A stretch of 47,198 nucleotides of DNA from Nitrospira sp. (GCA_019636875.1 JAHBWR010000013.1:1-47198), one strand, 5' to 3'. Counted from the first letter of the stretch, positions 34,994 to 44,694 are shown. Program-made: numbers and translations. Notes: a model not told the origin generated them from the letters alone.

Positions 34994-37900
34994 ATGGATG
35001 ACCCCGTGTCAGCTTGGTTGGGGAGCCTTGGCCTTGAGGTCTATCGGGAAGCCTTTCAGCAAAATGCCATTACCTGGGACGTCCTGTCCGAACTGAGTGA
35101 TGGCGATTTGGCCTCACTGGGTGTATTGCTGGGCCATCGGAAAAAGCTGTTGCGAGCGATTGCACAACTATCGCAAACCAGTGATGGTGGTAGCGCAAAG
35201 CCTTCTCCTTCTACAACGGGCGAGGGAATAAAGCCGTTTCCTTCCGATCGAGATCACGCAGAACGTCGTCAATTGACGATCATGTTTTGTGATCTCGTGG
35301 GTTCGACGGCGTTGGCTAGTCAGTTGGACCCTGAAGATCTCCAAACGGCGATCCGACGTTTTCTCGACGCTTGTAGCCAAGCGATCGGCCGATTCAATGG
35401 CTATATCGCAAAATACATGGGGGATGGGTTGTTGGTGTATTTCGGATATCCCCATGCCTACGAGCACGATGCGGAGCGAGCGGTTCATGCCGGACTAGCC
35501 GTATTGGATTTGGTAAAGGCCCTTCCCAGCGACGATCCCACCCAACTGGGGTCTAACATTGCGGCACGAATTGGGATCGCAACCGGACAGGTCATTGTGG
35601 GGGAAGTCCTAGGGCAAGACACATCCAGGGAACGTTCTGTTTTTGGGGAAACTCCGAATCTGGCCGCCCGTCTGCAGTCCCTCGCGGCACCCAATCAATT
35701 GGTCGTTGACTCTGCGACGAAGCGCCTGGTTGGAAGTGAGTTCGAGTTTGCGGATCGGGGCAACGTTTCACTTAAGGGATTCGAAGCCCCAGTCCAGGTC
35801 TGGCAGGTTCTGAGCATCAAGCCTTCGGCCAGCCGGTTCGAGTCGTATCGATCCGGCCGATTGACCAGTTTCATAGGAAGAGAGCACGAAATGGCGCTTC
35901 TCTTGGGGCGCTGGCGGGAAGCTGTCGGTGGTGAAGGGCAGGTGGTGGTCCTTTGCGGTGAGGCCGGCATCGGCAAGTCTCGAATTGTCCGTAATCTGCG
36001 TGAACAACTTGTCGCGGAGGGTTGCGAGACCATTCAATTTCAATGTTCGCCGTATCATACGAATACAGCACTGTATCCAGCCATCACGTATCTCCGACAA
36101 GCGGCTGGACTGACCGGGCAAGATAGTCCGACCATGCAGCTGCAGAAGCTCAACGCGCTAGCAGTCCACAGAGGAATCGACGACCAGACGAAAGTGGCAT
36201 TGCTGGCAGACCTGCTCTCGATTCATGGGGATGCCCGGCATCAGCCGTTGAATGCGTCATCTGAAAAACGGAAGGAAATGACCCTCGAAACGCTCATACA
36301 GCAACTCCACAGGCTGGCGGATCGTTGTCCGACACTCTTCATTGTGGAAGACGCCCATTGGCTTGATCCTACGACCATGGACCTCCTGACGAGAATTATT
36401 GACCGCATCCAGTCGATACGGGTGTTATTGGCAATTACGTTTCGACCTGACTTTAAACCGGTTTGGGCAGATTCTGGTCACGTGACGCTTCTGACGCTGA
36501 GTCGGCTTCCTCGTCGACATAGCGTCGAACTACTCACATGGATGACTGGGGGAAAAGCGCTTCCGCCCGAAGTGCAACAAACGATTCTGGCCAAGACCGA
36601 TGGTGTCCCTCTTTATCTCGAAGAGTTGACGAGAAGCCTGCTCGAATCCGGCTTGCTCGCTGAAGCGAAGGATTCATTCAGTCTGAAGGGGCCCATAAAG
36701 GAATTGTCTATTCCGGACTCTCTGCAAGCCTTGCTGATGGAACGGATAGATCGATTGGGTTCTGCCAAGGAAATTGTTCAAACGGGAGCAGCGATCGGAC
36801 GGGAGTTTGGGTATGAATTGTTAGAACAGACGGTTGATGTTACAGAGGGGGAGTTGAACGATGCACTCCAACTGCTGAGAGAATCAGGGCTTATTTTCCA
36901 AGAGGGCGAGATCCCAGCCGCCAAGTACATCTTTAAACACGCACTTATCCAAGATGCTGCCTACGGCACGCTGTCGAAAAAATCACGACGAGCTTTGCAT
37001 GCCCGTATTGCAAAAACGCTGGAGGATAGGTTCTCAGACCGTGTCAAGGCGGAACCGGAGTTGCTGGCGTATCACTATGAGCAGGCTGGAGCCATTAACC
37101 AGGCTGTTCAGTATTGGCACCTTGCAGCTCGCAGAGATGCGGCACAATCTGCGGATACGGAAGCACTCAGCCACTTCGATCGGACTTTAAACTTGCTTGA
37201 GACGCTTCCCCAAAGCCAAGAACGTCATGCTCTAGAATTGGAACTCCTCATTGCACGTGGCGCTCCCTTGCTGAGATTAAAAGGGTATGCCTCCGACGAA
37301 ATAGAGCATAATTATCTCAAGGCCAGAAATCTCGCGCAGGAGAATCCAAGTTCCGAGCAATATTTTCTCTCTCTGTGGGGATTATGGGTGTTCCATCTGG
37401 TCAGAGGGCCACTCGCCAAAGCGTGCAAACTGGCTGAAGGTCTCCTCTCGTGGGCAAGCCGGCAGCGAAACCAAGATTTGCTGATTCGAGCTCACGAAAG
37501 TGTAGGCTCGACCTATTCCTTCCTTGCTCGGTTCAGCGAAGCCAAGACACATTTATATGAAGCAAAATCACTGTATGATCCACAAAGACCTCGCACGCAA
37601 GTCTTACCCTATACCCAAGATCCTGGGATCACCGCAAGAATCATATTGGCGAGAACATTATGGATAGTGGGAGAAGTTGACGAGGTCGAAACGCTGGTGG
37701 CAGAGGCCATCGGTATGGCAAGGGAATTGGAACACCCGTTCACATTAGCATTTACTTTGGCGACCGCTTCATGGATCTATTCTACTCTTCGTGACACGAA
37801 TAGAACCCTGAGCCTAACGGAAGAAGCAATTATGCTTTCATCCAAGTACTCATTTGAGGTGCCTTTGGCATGGGCGATGTCCTTTCAAGGCTGGGCCCTG

Positions 37901-38395
37901 GCCGAACAAGGAAAAGAAAACGGTCTGGAAAGGTTATTACAAGGACTCTCGGCTGCACAGAAAGCCAAAGCGAGTCTCAACCATACCTATACCTTGGCGC
38001 TTTTAGCAGAGATCCATCTAAGGAACCAACGTGTTGCAGAAGGTTTGAGCGCTATCCAAGAAGCACAAGAACTGGCCATAACTCAGGGAGAGTTGTGCTG
38101 GCAGGCAGAACTGCTTCGGCTGAAGGGTGAACTATTACTCGCGCAATCAGAGCAGTCAATTAAGGAGGCAGAACAATGCTTTTCTCAAGCTTTGACTATC
38201 GCTCAGGACCAACATGCAAAAATGTTAGAACTTCGGGCTACAATCAGCATGGCGAAGCTCTTGCGAAAACAGAGCAAACCAGATACTGCTAAAAGCCTCT
38301 TGGGCTCTGTCCGCTCCGGCTTTAGCGGAAAAGGTATCAACGCCGACTTGATTGAAGCTCAAAAATTTCTTGAGCAACTGAATACTGCCACTTGA
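34994..38395 (+). CDS. SAM-domain / class III nucleotide cyclase / AAA ATPase / TPR signalling protein
   Basis: 1133 residues from ATG at 34994. Order: SAM (sterile alpha motif) domain at about 4-60; class III adenylate/guanylate cyclase at about 90-270 with metal aspartates in FCDLVGST and MGDGLLVYFG, lysine in YIAKYMGDG and NLAARLQ with the transition-state arginine; AAA ATPase with Walker A GEAGIGKS near 320 and Walker B LFIVEDAHWLD near 447; then helical TPR-like repeats to the end. All cyclase catalytic residues appear present, so cAMP synthesis is likely. The STAND-like ATPase-TPR half probably senses a signal. No DNA-binding domain is seen. Confidence 0.9.
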   Translation: MDDPVSAWLGSLGLEVYREAFQQNAITWDVLSELSDGDLASLGVLLGHRKKLLRAIAQLSQTSDGGSAKPSPSTTGEGIKPFPSDRDHAERRQLTIMFCDLVGSTALASQLDPEDLQTAIRRFLDACSQAIGRFNGYIAKYMGDGLLVYFGYPHAYEHDAERAVHAGLAVLDLVKALPSDDPTQLGSNIAARIGIATGQVIVGEVLGQDTSRERSVFGETPNLAARLQSLAAPNQLVVDSATKRLVGSEFEFADRGNVSLKGFEAPVQVWQVLSIKPSASRFESYRSGRLTSFIGREHEMALLLGRWREAVGGEGQVVVLCGEAGIGKSRIVRNLREQLVAEGCETIQFQCSPYHTNTALYPAITYLRQAAGLTGQDSPTMQLQKLNALAVHRGIDDQTKVALLADLLSIHGDARHQPLNASSEKRKEMTLETLIQQLHRLADRCPTLFIVEDAHWLDPTTMDLLTRIIDRIQSIRVLLAITFRPDFKPVWADSGHVTLLTLSRLPRRHSVELLTWMTGGKALPPEVQQTILAKTDGVPLYLEELTRSLLESGLLAEAKDSFSLKGPIKELSIPDSLQALLMERIDRLGSAKEIVQTGAAIGREFGYELLEQTVDVTEGELNDALQLLRESGLIFQEGEIPAAKYIFKHALIQDAAYGTLSKKSRRALHARIAKTLEDRFSDRVKAEPELLAYHYEQAGAINQAVQYWHLAARRDAAQSADTEALSHFDRTLNLLETLPQSQERHALELELLIARGAPLLRLKGYASDEIEHNYLKARNLAQENPSSEQYFLSLWGLWVFHLVRGPLAKACKLAEGLLSWASRQRNQDLLIRAHESVGSTYSFLARFSEAKTHLYEAKSLYDPQRPRTQVLPYTQDPGITARIILARTLWIVGEVDEVETLVAEAIGMARELEHPFTLAFTLATASWIYSTLRDTNRTLSLTEEAIMLSSKYSFEVPLAWAMSFQGWALAEQGKENGLERLLQGLSAAQKAKASLNHTYTLALLAEIHLRNQRVAEGLSAIQEAQELAITQGELCWQAELLRLKGELLLAQSEQSIKEAEQCFSQALTIAQDQHAKMLELRATISMAKLLRKQSKPDTAKSLLGSVRSGFSGKGINADLIEAQKFLEQLNTAT

Positions 38396-38418
38396 CCTAT
38401 GGTTGACAGATCTAACTC

Positions 38419-39174
38419 ATGCGTTTAACCATTCTCGGTTCAGGAACCAACGTCCATCCCAGCCGCGCTGCGGCAGGCTATCTGGTGCGTACGGATCAGC
38501 ACCTCTTGTTCGATTTTGGTCCCCGTACCTTAATGAACTTGATCAAGACCGGGGTAAACCGGCATCGGATCACGCACATCCTGTTCTCTCATTTTCACGC
38601 CGACCACTTCTCCGACTTTATTACCTTCTTCTTCGATGCTGTGATCTACGCCAAGTTTGGCGGGGGCCATCGGCCGCCGATGACCTTAATCGGACCAAAA
38701 GGCACGATTCGTCTCTTGCAGTCGATCATGAAGAGCTTCCCCAGCTTTTCACCCGCGCCGTTCAAGGTCTCGTTCAAGGAGGTCACAGATAGGCCGTTCA
38801 GGATTGGAGACACCCGTATTGTGCCCAAGCCAGTGGTGCACGTTCCTGATCTCTCGAGCGTCGGCTATCGAATTGAGTACCGAGGGAAGTCGCTCGTGTA
38901 TTCAGGAGATACCCAATACTGTGATGAGGTGATCCGGTTGTGTAAGGATGTCGGCCTTGCCGTACTCGATTGCTCGTTCCCAGCCAACCGCCCTGGTCCG
39001 GCCCATCTCCATGCCGGCCAATGCGGCCGGGTGGCGAAGGAGGCTGGTGTCGATCAACTGGTCCTCTCGCATTTCTACCCGGTCGCGGATCGTGCTGATG
39101 TGAAGGCGCAGGCAGCGGAAGAATATCGAGGAAAGATTTGGAAGGGGAAAGATCTGCTGACGATTAAGCTTTAG
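38419..39174 (+). CDS. MBL-fold metallo-hydrolase (RNase Z/PhnP-like)
   Basis: 251 residues. The metal-binding motif HFHADH is at 58-63 (H58, H60, D62, H63), with further ligands in PVVHVPDL, YSGDTQYCDEV and the final LSHFYP. The opening LTILGSGTNVHPSRAAAGYLV is typical of the ribonuclease Z/beta-lactamase branch that processes RNA or cyclic phosphates. It lacks the long exosite arm of true RNase Z, so it is more likely a small phosphodiesterase. Starts 23 bases after the cyclase gene and may be co-transcribed, which would fit a cyclic nucleotide phosphodiesterase (inference). Confidence 0.85.
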   Translation: MRLTILGSGTNVHPSRAAAGYLVRTDQHLLFDFGPRTLMNLIKTGVNRHRITHILFSHFHADHFSDFITFFFDAVIYAKFGGGHRPPMTLIGPKGTIRLLQSIMKSFPSFSPAPFKVSFKEVTDRPFRIGDTRIVPKPVVHVPDLSSVGYRIEYRGKSLVYSGDTQYCDEVIRLCKDVGLAVLDCSFPANRPGPAHLHAGQCGRVAKEAGVDQLVLSHFYPVADRADVKAQAAEEYRGKIWKGKDLLTIKL

Positions 39175-39175
39175 G

Positions 39176-40033
39176 CTACAGGCCTTCTTCGCGAGGAGCC
39201 CCACCCAGAATTTCGATGAACTTGGTCAAGCGCTCGGTCTTGATCGAGTCCCCAGCCTTGGAATAGATCGCCAAGAGGTTCTTGACCATCCGTGACAAGA
39301 TCGCAGGGACCGGGCTCTTCTGCAGGTATTTGTCATCAAACCCGTAGCCGGCTTCCGTGAGAAACCTGGCGCAGTTTTTTTCGGTCAGTAAGGCGCCGCC
39401 GTTAAAGCAATCGATGAAAATCTTGTAGCGTTCGGACTCATACTTCACTAGAAAATGCCCAGGCATGCCGATGCCAAACACTGGAAGCCCGAGACGTTGT
39501 CCTAGAAAAAGATAGACGGCAGACAAGCTGATCGGGATGCCGATACGCCGATCCATGACGCAGTTGAGGTAGCTGTTTTCGACTTCGTAGTAGTTTTTGG
39601 TATTCCCTTTAAACCCTTGTTCGGTGAACAGGTATCGATTTAACGCATTGACGGCTTCTTCGCCGGACGCTCGACAGCCGATCCTGGCTCGCACCTCATC
39701 CGCCATCAGGTTCAACTGGTCACGATAACGCGCCACGTCGAGCGTCGGGTAGGCGTAACGAGCGATGAGAAAGGCGCCGGTCTCCAAGCAGACAGATGCG
39801 TTCGCACGAGTCACCAGACTCGTCAACTCATCTTCCAGCTTTCCCCCACGGATTTCTTCGAGGACGGACGCAATCCGGTCCCCCATTTCAGGTTGCTCGA
39901 TTTCCGCTTCCTGGAGCAGCGGGACCGCCGAGGGGCCGATGTCGATGAGCCTGCCGCTGATGGTTTGAACGATCTTGTCATCCTCATCGGACAACAGTCG
40001 AATCAGCGCGCGAATTTGGCTTTCTGGAATCAT
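39176..40033 (-). CDS. SirB1-like transglutaminase-fold protein
   Basis: 285 residues from ATG at 40033; an ATG at 40102 gives an N-terminal extension of low quality. An N-terminal HEAT-like helical part (ALIRLLSDEDDKIVQTISGR) precedes the SirB1 domain (about 75-285): ADEVRARIGC, FTEQGFKGNTKNYYEVENSY, RRIGIPISLSAVYLFLGQRL and GMPGHFLVKYE. The family is predicted to have a transglutaminase-like fold but often lacks the catalytic cysteine; a real enzyme activity is unproven. It is convergent with the MBL gene with no spacer. Confidence 0.85.
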   Translation of the reverse strand: MIPESQIRALIRLLSDEDDKIVQTISGRLIDIGPSAVPLLQEAEIEQPEMGDRIASVLEEIRGGKLEDELTSLVTRANASVCLETGAFLIARYAYPTLDVARYRDQLNLMADEVRARIGCRASGEEAVNALNRYLFTEQGFKGNTKNYYEVENSYLNCVMDRRIGIPISLSAVYLFLGQRLGLPVFGIGMPGHFLVKYESERYKIFIDCFNGGALLTEKNCARFLTEAGYGFDDKYLQKSPVPAILSRMVKNLLAIYSKAGDSIKTERLTKFIEILGGAPREEGL

Positions 40034-40143
40034 TGCGTCTGGATGTTTCTGCCGCTTCCTCAGGCACGAACTAGACGACAACGGCGTAATTTCATAATCC
40101 AATGGATTATCGTTGACGTCAAGCGATCGCTTTTTCCATGCGA

Positions 40144-40923
40144 TCAGCCCATCGCGCGACGGAACGCCTTGGCTCCTCCGTACAGACAGAGCGCATCAAA
40201 GATCAACATAACGATGATCACCATCCCCACATGAGGCAACGCCTCACTCCATCCGGACAGGATGAGGGGGCGTACGGCATCGATCGCCCAGGTCATCGGA
40301 TTGAACTGTGCCAAGAAACTCATCCATCCCGGCATGGCGGTCAGCGGGACCAGTGCGGAGCTGAGGAAAATCATCGGCAACGACAGGAAGCCGAGGACCG
40401 AAAAGAAGTCACCGTGGCTTTTGACGGAAAAGGCCATGGCCATGGAGATCGCCGTCAGGCCGACGCCGAACATCATTCCGATCACTAAGATCATCGCCAC
40501 GCCGAGGATGCCCGTTGCGGGCTCCACACCGAACAGATAGGACACGCCGAGAATGACGAGGACCTGCATCGACGTAATCGCCATGACGAAGATAAATCGG
40601 CTCAAGATGACGGATGTGCGATGAATCGGGGTGGACATCAACCGCTCGAGGAATCCGTTCTCCTTGTCGAACAACAGATCAACGCCGCCGGCGAGGCCAT
40701 TGTTCAAGACGGTCATCACGACGACCCCGGCTGCCAAAAAGCTGATGTAGTTCGGCGCTTGCATGACTTGCGTGTCCGCTGCCCGTTGGAACAGATTTCC
40801 AAAGAAAATGAGCCAGAACAGCATGGGCTGGACCAGTGTGAACAGCATGCTGAATTTTTCGCGACTCAACCGCCGAACCCACCGCATCGTCAACGCGCTG
40901 ATTTCCTGCCAATAGTGCTCCAC
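40144..40923 (-). CDS. ABC-2 type transporter permease
   Basis: 259 residues with six membrane helices, DrrB/NodJ-like ABC-2 family. The motif YLFGVEPATGILGVAMILVI and the region LPMIFLSSALVPLTAMPGWM are the usual signature of daunorubicin-type exporters, followed by FNPMTWAIDAVRPLIL. It forms the membrane part of an exporter with the ATPase gene 9 bases upstream. Such systems export lipids, polysaccharides or drugs; the substrate is not known. Confidence 0.9.
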   Translation of the reverse strand: MEHYWQEISALTMRWVRRLSREKFSMLFTLVQPMLFWLIFFGNLFQRAADTQVMQAPNYISFLAAGVVVMTVLNNGLAGGVDLLFDKENGFLERLMSTPIHRTSVILSRFIFVMAITSMQVLVILGVSYLFGVEPATGILGVAMILVIGMMFGVGLTAISMAMAFSVKSHGDFFSVLGFLSLPMIFLSSALVPLTAMPGWMSFLAQFNPMTWAIDAVRPLILSGWSEALPHVGMVIIVMLIFDALCLYGGAKAFRRAMG

Positions 40924-40932
40924 GGGACTCCT

Positions 40933-41904
40933 TTATGCCGACTCGGCCTCGGGTATGGATTCGGTGATGGCCCGACCTGTATGGGCGATGAACACATCGT
41001 CCAAGCGAGGTCGGTTGTACTGAATGAACTCAACACTACAGTTCAATCGGTTAGCTGATTCCAGAATGGTGGGCAACGCCTTCTCAGGGGATTCGACGCG
41101 AATGTCCAAGCCTTTTGTGGTGGTTCGGACGGATGTTATGGCTGGTTGCCTCTTCAACTCGGTCTCGAGCGCCGGAATGCGGTCGAGCTCCTTGAGGGTC
41201 AAAGAGACGATGTCTCCACCGAGCGCGATCTTGAGCTCAACCGGCGACCCCATCGTCTTAATTTTGCCACCGTCGATAATAGCTAGTCGATCGCATAGCT
41301 GATCAGCCTCATCGAGGTAATTGGTCGTCATCACGACAGTCATGCCGCGAGCCTTGAGCATCCGGACGTATTCCCAAATCCGGAGCCGGCTTTGCACGTC
41401 GAGGCCGAGGGTCGGCTCGTCGAGGAACAAGATTTTCGGGTCCGGCAGCAACCCGCAGGCAATGTCGAGCTTACGTTTCATTCCGCCGGAGTAGGTCTTC
41501 GCCGGCCGGTCCGCGTGAGCCTCCAACTCGACGAGTGTAAGCAGCTCGCGGATCCGCTTGGTCGCCTCTTCCTTCGAGAGATGGTACAGGGCGCCCAGCA
41601 ATTGAAGGTGTTCCCGCCCGGTCAGGAACCGATCGATCGCCCGTTCCTGCGGGACATACCCGATCACGGTCCGCACCTTGTCCGCCTCCCGCACGGAGTC
41701 ATAGCCCATAATGGTGGCGGTCCCCGATGTCGGATGCAACAGAGTAATCAGCGTGCGAAGCGTCGTGCTCTTGCCTGCGCCGTTCGGCCCCAGGAGGCCG
41801 AAAATCTCCCCGGCATAGACCTGAAACGACAAGTCATCGACGGCTTTATGGGTATCGTAGGTTTTGCACAAACGGCTGACGTCAATCGCGACGGTTCGAT
41901 CCAT
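40933..41904 (-). CDS. ABC transporter ATP-binding protein (DrrA-like)
   Basis: 323 residues. Walker A GPNGAGKST, Q-loop in GYVPQE, signature YSGGMKRKL, Walker B ILFLDEPTLGLD and the switch region TTNYLDEAD (histidine of the H-loop replaced by asparagine, as is usual in DrrA: MTTNY/MTTHY varies). A C-terminal domain of about 90 residues follows, a DrrA-type regulatory extension (ALPTILESANRLNCSVEFIQ). It pairs with the permease downstream and starts 2 bases after the LON-domain gene. Confidence 0.92.
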   Translation of the reverse strand: MDRTVAIDVSRLCKTYDTHKAVDDLSFQVYAGEIFGLLGPNGAGKSTTLRTLITLLHPTSGTATIMGYDSVREADKVRTVIGYVPQERAIDRFLTGREHLQLLGALYHLSKEEATKRIRELLTLVELEAHADRPAKTYSGGMKRKLDIACGLLPDPKILFLDEPTLGLDVQSRLRIWEYVRMLKARGMTVVMTTNYLDEADQLCDRLAIIDGGKIKTMGSPVELKIALGGDIVSLTLKELDRIPALETELKRQPAITSVRTTTKGLDIRVESPEKALPTILESANRLNCSVEFIQYNRPRLDDVFIAHTGRAITESIPEAESA

Positions 41905-41906
41905 GT

Positions 41907-42596
41907 CTAGTCCCAGTCCTTTGCGCCGCGATGCTCGTGCAGCATGAACTGCACCACATCGTTCAACCGACGGGCCCGCTGGTGCAATCCGTCGGCTTCC
42001 AGCAAAAATTGTTTTTCTAGCGGTGTACAGTCTAAGTAGGTGGAGAGTGTGTTGACGAGGACTTCATCGCTGACCTCTTCACGAAAAAACCCCTGCCATG
42101 CCGCGCTGTCTTCCCTGGCCTGAAGGTAACGCCCCAGCACCTCGATCAGCGAACGCCTGACGTTGGTGGGTAGCCCCTCATTCGATGGCGTGGAGGTCAG
42201 ACGAATGGTCGCTTCCCGGTAGGGCTTCTCGAAGTGCTCCTCAAGAACCTCACACCGTTCGAGGCCTTGGAGCAAAATGTTGGAACGGCCATCGGGCAAG
42301 GGTTGTACGCTCATGACCCGTCCAATGCAGAGTGTGGGATAGATAGCCGGGTTTGCATAGTAATCCGGTTCCCAGCCTTCTTTCAGGAGTGCCATGGCGA
42401 TACATTGACCGCCCATCGTCACGTCGGCCACCATCCGGCGGTACCGTGGTTCAAACACATGGAGTGGGAGATAGGTCTTTGGAAAAAAGACGACGTTCGG
42501 TAACGGGAACACAGGAAGCCGGTTTGGGATGATGAAGGCTTCCTCGTACCTGGCCGAACCAGGGTTAGCTGGCCCACGCTCTCGATCCATCAGCAT
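41907..42596 (-). CDS. LON-domain (PUA-like) protein
   Basis: 229 residues matching the N-terminal substrate-binding domain of Lon protease without the ATPase or protease parts. Family phrases: RLPVFPLPNVVFFPKTYLPLHVFEPRYRRMV, AMALLKEGWE, IGRVMSVQPLPDGRSNILLQG. Stand-alone LON-domain proteins are common, with no settled function. It is the first gene of an apparent operon with the ABC exporter. Confidence 0.9.
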   Translation of the reverse strand: MLMDRERGPANPGSARYEEAFIIPNRLPVFPLPNVVFFPKTYLPLHVFEPRYRRMVADVTMGGQCIAMALLKEGWEPDYYANPAIYPTLCIGRVMSVQPLPDGRSNILLQGLERCEVLEEHFEKPYREATIRLTSTPSNEGLPTNVRRSLIEVLGRYLQAREDSAAWQGFFREEVSDEVLVNTLSTYLDCTPLEKQFLLEADGLHQRARRLNDVVQFMLHEHRGAKDWD

Positions 42597-42691
42597 AGCT
42601 CACGATAGCTGAGGCGTGTGAAAATTGTCAACGATGGGTGCCGACCAGCGAGTTCATCAGAACGGTGAAACGTCGCTCGCAGACAAGCGAT

Positions 42692-42721
42692 TTGTTCCCA
42701 AGCGGACACGCATGCTATATA
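42692..42721 (+). promoter_or_regulatory. promoter of the lipocalin-like gene
   Basis: TTGTTC (42692-42697) and TATATA (42716-42721) are 18 bases apart with TG one base before the -10 (extended). It is 59 bp upstream of the ATG. Confidence 0.5.
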
Positions 42722-42779
42722 CAGCTCGAGCCATCAGGTTCCAACCTGGTACTCTGCATTGAATCAGAAGGGGAACCAC

Positions 42780-43904
42780 ATGATCCGGGGTGTTCAACTC
42801 CTCATACTGGTCACAGCTGCGCTTGCCGTCGATTGTACCGAGGGATCCGGTGCCGGTTCTCCTGCACCATCCTTCGAATCGGCGACCGCCGGGTATCGGT
42901 ACGAGTTTCCAAGAGACCACGGCTCGCATCCGAGCTACCGAACCGAGTGGTGGTACTACACAGGCCACCTGCACTCTACCAACGGACGCTCGTTCGGTTT
43001 CGAGCTGACCTTTTTTCGCCGTGGAGTTTCGCCGGAAGATATTAAGACCATGCCTTCGAAATGGTCGTTACACCACATCTATCTGGCCCATTTCGCCGTG
43101 ACCGACATCACCGGCAAACGATTCCACTTTTCAGAAAAACTCAGCCGCGAAGGGTTGGGAAAGGCGGGAGCCGACGAATCGCGACTTCGCGTATGGATCG
43201 ACAAGTGGAGCGCGGAGGCTGAGCCGGATTCTGCCGGAGTCCATACCCTCGTTGCCCGCGATGAAACACATAGCCTCGCTCTCAGGCTCGAGCCGACCAA
43301 GCCTCCGGTTGCGCATGGCGCTGCGGGCGTCAGCCAAAAGGGCAAGGATGTGAGTCAAGCCTCGCACTACTATTCGTTTACCAGGCTCGCGACGACGGGA
43401 AGCCTGACGATCGATGGTGAACAGTTCGAAGTATCCGGAACAAGCTGGATGGACCATGAATTCGGATCATCCGAACTGGGGGCCGAGCAAGTCGGCTGGG
43501 ACTGGTTCAGCATCCAGTTGGGTGACAACACGGAGCTGATGCTCTATGGCATGCGGCTTAATGATGGGTCCACGGACCTTGCGTCCAGCGGGACGGTCAT
43601 ATCATCAGATGGACGGACTCAACACCTCGAAGTGACAGACTTTCAGATCGAGTCGACTGCAACCTGGACCAGCCCTGGGAGCAAGGCCACCTATCCGGCG
43701 AGGTGGCGCTTGAAGTTCCCCTCACTCGACCTTGTGTTGGACGTTGTTCCGCTCGTTGCTGATCAGGAATTGCGTACCTCTCGCAGCACTATGGTGTCTT
43801 ACTGGGAAGGTGCGGTGGCGGTGACGGGGACTAAACAAGGCAGGCCTGTGAAGGGCCAGGGCTACGTCGAGCTGACCGGCTATACCGAACGGCTGAAGCT
43901 GTAA
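42780..43904 (+). CDS. CrtC/AttH-like lipocalin-fold secreted protein
   Basis: 374 residues from ATG at 42780, chosen for the AAGGGG just before it and the signal sequence that follows (IRGVQLLILVTAALAVDC; the cysteine may be lipidated). The mature part opens YRYEFPRDHGSHPSYRTEWWYYTGHL, the hallmark of the AttH/CrtC lipocalin-like family, and has GTSWMDHEFGSSELG and GWDWFSIQL in the second half. CrtC hydrates carotenoids; most stand-alone AttH proteins are uncharacterised lipid-handling hydrolase-like proteins. Single gene with own promoter and terminator. Confidence 0.85.
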   Translation: MIRGVQLLILVTAALAVDCTEGSGAGSPAPSFESATAGYRYEFPRDHGSHPSYRTEWWYYTGHLHSTNGRSFGFELTFFRRGVSPEDIKTMPSKWSLHHIYLAHFAVTDITGKRFHFSEKLSREGLGKAGADESRLRVWIDKWSAEAEPDSAGVHTLVARDETHSLALRLEPTKPPVAHGAAGVSQKGKDVSQASHYYSFTRLATTGSLTIDGEQFEVSGTSWMDHEFGSSELGAEQVGWDWFSIQLGDNTELMLYGMRLNDGSTDLASSGTVISSDGRTQHLEVTDFQIESTATWTSPGSKATYPARWRLKFPSLDLVLDVVPLVADQELRTSRSTMVSYWEGAVAVTGTKQGRPVKGQGYVELTGYTERLKL

Positions 43905-43920
43905 GGAAAGAAATACTAAA

Positions 43921-43942
43921 TAGTTGCGTCATAGTTGCGTCA
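43921..43942. repeat. tandem 11-bp duplication
   Basis: TAGTTGCGTCA occurs twice head to tail without mismatch (43921-43931, 43932-43942), directly before the terminator hairpin. Probably a slippage duplication. The rest of 43975-44274 holds no supported gene. Confidence 0.7.
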
Positions 43943-43947
43943 AGTGA

Positions 43948-43974
43948 CGTCGTTTAGCGAGCGACGCGATTTTT
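43948..43974 (+). terminator. factor-independent terminator after the lipocalin-like gene
   Basis: CGTCGTT (43948-43954) pairs with AGCGACG (43960-43966), 7 bp with one GU, around TAGCG; five T residues follow at 43970-43974 after three bases. Confidence 0.6.
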
Positions 43975-44274
43975 CTGCTCAAACCGGAAGAATCGGGCGA
44001 AGAGCCAGGGGGCATGCCCGAAGCGACGGAGCAGAAGAGAAAGAGAACGACTTCACCCGCGTCGAGATAGCCAAGCACTACGGTAGGAATTTCGACAGTT
44101 AGACCCCATCCGAGAGCCAGTCGTATCCCATTTCTGGACGGAATAATGGATTGACACCCACGGAAACCGCGGTCGTACAGCGTGTGCCGACTGACGCATG
44201 AGAACACCGAGGGTGCGGATACTGTTTCTGCAGCAAAGATATGCACCGGTGGGATTCATGAGAAGGTCTTCGAC

Positions 44275-44556
44275 CTAACGCAAGATAAGCCAGGACACAT
44301 AAACGATCAGCAGGGTGACAATGGGGAGAAGAAGAAAGAGAGTTTTGCGAGCAACTGTCATTAGCTGCGCACCCTTTGCCTGAATGTTTTCGGCTCGGTC
44401 CTGGATCCGCTCGTGTCGTTCGGTTTGTTGCCGAAGCAGGGCATAGTACTCCCGCTGCAGTGCTAATGCTTCAGCTTGGCGATCCAGCTGGAGTTTTTGG
44501 TTGTCACGAATGTCTTTGAGAAGCGAGCTCAACCGGTGAGCTTCTTGGTCGCCCAT
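44275..44556 (-). CDS. small coiled-coil membrane protein
   Basis: 93 residues from ATG at 44556, chosen because GGAGGG lies 5 bases upstream. A long charged helix (about 5-65: LSSLLKDIRDNQKLQLDRQA, REYYALLRQQTERHERIQDR) looks like a coiled coil; one membrane helix near the C-terminus (TLFLLLPIVTLLIVYVSWLI). No family recognised. It is divergent from the gene at 44695. Confidence 0.6.
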   Translation of the reverse strand: MGDQEAHRLSSLLKDIRDNQKLQLDRQAEALALQREYYALLRQQTERHERIQDRAENIQAKGAQLMTVARKTLFLLLPIVTLLIVYVSWLILR

Positions 44557-44694
44557 GAGTGCCCTCCGATGATTTCTCTCAAGTGTAGCGCTCATCAGTT
44601 CATCGTCAAATACCTGTGCAGGGATAAGTTGGCTAGTAGCTTTCTCTGCCTGGTTTGCACGCATTCGTGGACCAATCAGCTAGGCCGCATTAGA

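Noticed and set aside
43929..44246. Minus-strand 105-codon frame after the lipocalin-like gene
   Set aside because: It runs through the terminator and lacks a ribosome site or recognisable segments.
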